Positions 6,901 to 7,476 of a stretch of DNA of 7,476 bases are shown in pieces. The DNA is from LGRD01 sp031378125. Lineage in GTDB: Bacteria; Pseudomonadota; Gammaproteobacteria; Burkholderiales; Burkholderiaceae_C. The notes beneath the pieces were generated by a model. That model worked only from the letters and a program-made list of their open reading frames with translations. It searched no databases and was not told where the DNA came from. Position numbers and translations under genes: made by a program. The first letter of the stretch is position 1; each line of letters starts with the position of its first letter. Where the stretch lies: contig JANNDW010000262.1 in assembly GCA_031378125.1 (NCBI GenBank), positions 1 to 7,476 of the forward strand, in the 5' to 3' direction.

Positions 6901-7190
6901 TGAATGTGCCGACCAATGCGACCTGCGACCCGGGCGGCAGCAGTTACTTCTTCAGCCTCAATGCCAGCACGGGTGGCGCTGTGGCCAAAGTGGCCGGGGG
7001 CAACACGTACTATGACGCGGGGGTCTTCTTGGCCTACGCTCTGGCGAGCAGACCTGTCATCGTCCAAACGGCGGCAGGCAAGCGCGCGCTGATTCGCCTG
7101 TCGGACAGGAGTATTGCTAACCCGCTGGTCCCGGAATCAGTTGGCATGAATGCTGCTTGGAAGCGCATCTACTGGCGTTCGCTTAAGTAA
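3954..7190 (+). CDS. pilY1: PilY1 type IV pilus tip/adhesin and biogenesis factor
   Basis: A 1078-aa secreted protein, within the usual PilY1/PilC size. Residues 1-33 form a Sec signal peptide (basic start, LLLLASLTLGSALA, probable cut ALA|QN). Residues about 48-430 are a von Willebrand A domain: MFMIDNSGSMS gives the MIDAS motif D56-x-S58-x-S60, with the likely partners T259 (GNTPLAS) and D342 (LVTDG). An acidic D359-Y-D-G-D363 sits within it. An RGD tripeptide lies at 579-581 (YLRGDRTGEG), just before RTRQHLLGDIINA. The C-terminal half is a Neisseria PilC-type beta-propeller, with YQPANDGMLHVFDG from 617, GGLGKGGAGYYALD from 690 and GDLKGNVWRFD at 814-824. The DxDxDGxxD calcium loop that in Pseudomonas precedes this last strand is not evident. 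PilY1 works with the minor pilins in priming, sits at the pilus tip, opposes retraction and supports adhesion and surface sensing. It ends the operon. Confidence 0.95.
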   Translation: MSYPPRKPMASLQTAARFALLLLASLTLGSALAQNISDVPVAVKNNVAPNFMFMIDNSGSMSNIVPTSPYKEATTYFTCPGGRTIPSGSAININISGGVPRFDFSGTTYRHLTVPQPGSGTTNTNERCFDNTGLYSAKLLGDNSGTPSGYLPADYTGNFLNWYFGVFDGPATGWIDRKVITAAGAVNNRIEIARTSTTSVVNGLPLPPSVGASAPLRVGLSTYNSGNGGALRVAMNDLTSTSRGTLTTSIAGLTPSGNTPLASTLADIGRYLSTGYNGNITAGAVSGVNIDAFLQQSGTDAPTARNSCLSGSPVACNSTTATAAQKPIQQWCQRSYAFLVTDGRPQADRSFNNNTYLRDYDGDCQGVLASNCVGGSAGTIANWDRKTARTYESQGSDYFDDVAKALFDVDLRPDLTAPAGRTKRNNLLTYTIGFADLQVQNDPLLINTAANGGGLFLSAQDGPTLTQAFKTVISDALAKDAASAAVAVANAQITVDNTGYASSYNSGSWYGDLEAFSLDTTTGLPLGAAQWSARDRLDATTPAGRKIASFDGSVGRPFTATNFAGTPSTLTAGVINYLRGDRTGEGSTYRTRQHLLGDIINAEASIVNYPGDIPIIYQPANDGMLHVFDGRINGSVATRGQELWAYVPRLVHTNLSLLSAPGYSHKYFVDGSPATAAITGAGAMTRILAGGLGKGGAGYYALDITSYLAADENAAASKVKWEFKPANMGYSFGTPVIVNTAAGWRVVVTSGYDNGTALGGDGRGYVWVLNPSDGSIVQRMDTGVGSTADPSGLTHLGKLANTTTDAVVRYIYGGDLKGNVWRFDLDTFSVTKIATLTDGAGNYQPITSAPTVGPVFGSSTKFYVHVGTGRYLSDDDVPGTATVNSWATQTQTMYGIADDTTTSASLPNVRGTNGATCPSGGGNGDFVCQSTTLVSGPPISYRASANAVDLAIKRGWYIDIPVANGRVNANSALTTTGTLAFSVNVPTNATCDPGGSSYFFSLNASTGGAVAKVAGGNTYYDAGVFLAYALASRPVIVQTAAGKRALIRLSDRSIANPLVPESVGMNAAWKRIYWRSLK

Positions 7191-7234
7191 GTTTCTGTGA
7201 TTGCGGTGGCGCTACGCAATGCTTCGTGAACGCA

Positions 7235-7261
7235 GGCAACGTCCCTAGTGAGCGCGTTGCC
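7235..7261 (+). terminator. Weak hairpin downstream of pilY1
   Basis: GGCAACG (7235-7241) and CGTTGCC (7255-7261) form a 7-bp perfect stem, extendable by one G-U pair, around a 13-nt loop. It lies 44 nt after the pilY1 stop. No T-run follows, so it is not a classic intrinsic terminator; it could protect the mRNA 3' end or mark a Rho-dependent end. It may also be chance. Confidence 0.3.
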
Positions 7262-7346
7262 CCGGCGTGGGCATTCTCAAACGTCACCGAGCTATTGACG
7301 CTTGATTGCGCCACTTGAGGATCGCCTGCAATAGCCCGGAAGAGCG

Positions 7347-7355
7347 TGCGACAAT
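7347..7355 (+). promoter_or_regulatory. Extended -10 promoter candidate for the next gene
   Basis: TGCGACAAT reads as an extended -10 element (TG, one base, then GACAAT, 4 of 6 matches to TATAAT). The best -35 is poor (CTGCAA at 7326-7331, spacer 18), which is tolerated by extended -10 promoters. It points to the right-hand end of the window, so transcription of the next gene may start near 7362, separate from the pilus operon. Confidence 0.4.
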
Positions 7356-7431
7356 CCGCGCGCTCAAGCCTTGCACCGCGCAACAGGCGGCCAAAAGGCT
7401 CTTCGATGGCGACACGAACAACCCACCCGCG

Positions 7432-7476
7432 ATGCCGAGCGCAACCCCCCGCGTGAAACCCGACACCCTCATCGAG
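7432..7476 (+). CDS. Possible 5' end of a further gene, cut by the window edge
   Basis: ATG 7432 opens 15 codons (MPSATPRVKPDTLIE) that run in frame off the end of the window. The same frame is open back to a stop at 7303-7305. It lies about 70 nt downstream of the start expected from the promoter candidate at 7347-7355. No ribosome binding site is visible before it, and the N-terminus is too short to recognise, so neither the start nor the product can be settled here. Confidence 0.3.
   Translation, partial: MPSATPRVKPDTLIE

Noticed and set aside
5928..7067. 379-codon minus-strand open frame opposite the end of pilY1
   Set aside because: Same reasons: composition typical of a shadow frame, opposite the conserved propeller.
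1..7476. CRISPR arrays, tRNA or rRNA genes, insertion sequences, attachment sites
   Set aside because: No regularly spaced repeats, no tRNA-like fold, and no transposase or terminal inverted repeats were seen on either strand.

Overview
The window (about 60-65% GC by eye) carries a complete type IV pilus minor-pilin operon on the + strand: pilE, fimT/fimU, pilV, pilW, pilX, pilY1. Gene content, protein style (for example the PilE C-terminal loop CWLKRKSDTC and the FimT ending with a CDPAA...RRC loop) and base composition suggest a betaproteobacterium, most likely order Burkholderiales. The genus cannot be fixed from the sequence alone.

Layout. Bases 1-229 hold nothing I can name. Bases 230-397 are a short, truncated remnant of a glutamate synthase small-subunit gene (gltD), followed directly by a GC-rich hairpin and T-run at 397-425 that looks like a Rho-independent terminator. 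Bases 426-582 are the upstream region of the operon; no convincing promoter was found there. The pilus genes fill 583-7190. They are very tightly packed: the first four junctions are overlaps of 7, 1 and 4 nt and a gap of 1 nt, and only pilY1 is set off, by a 40-nt gap with its own strong ribosome binding site. Bases 7191-7476 hold a weak hairpin, an extended -10 promoter candidate (7347-7355) and possibly the first 15 codons of a further gene that runs off the window.

How the genes work together. PilE, FimT/FimU, PilV, PilW and PilX are minor pilins made as prepilins and inserted in the inner membrane; the first four carry a clear G|F(T)LxE prepilin peptidase site. By analogy with Pseudomonas aeruginosa and Neisseria, they form, with the large secreted protein PilY1, the priming and tip complex of the pilus. 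PilY1 here has a signal peptide, an N-terminal von Willebrand A fold with a complete metal-ion (MIDAS) motif, an RGD tripeptide and a C-terminal beta-propeller.

I saw no undescribed system in the window. It is an ordinary pilus assembly locus; the most unusual item is the gltD relic just upstream.
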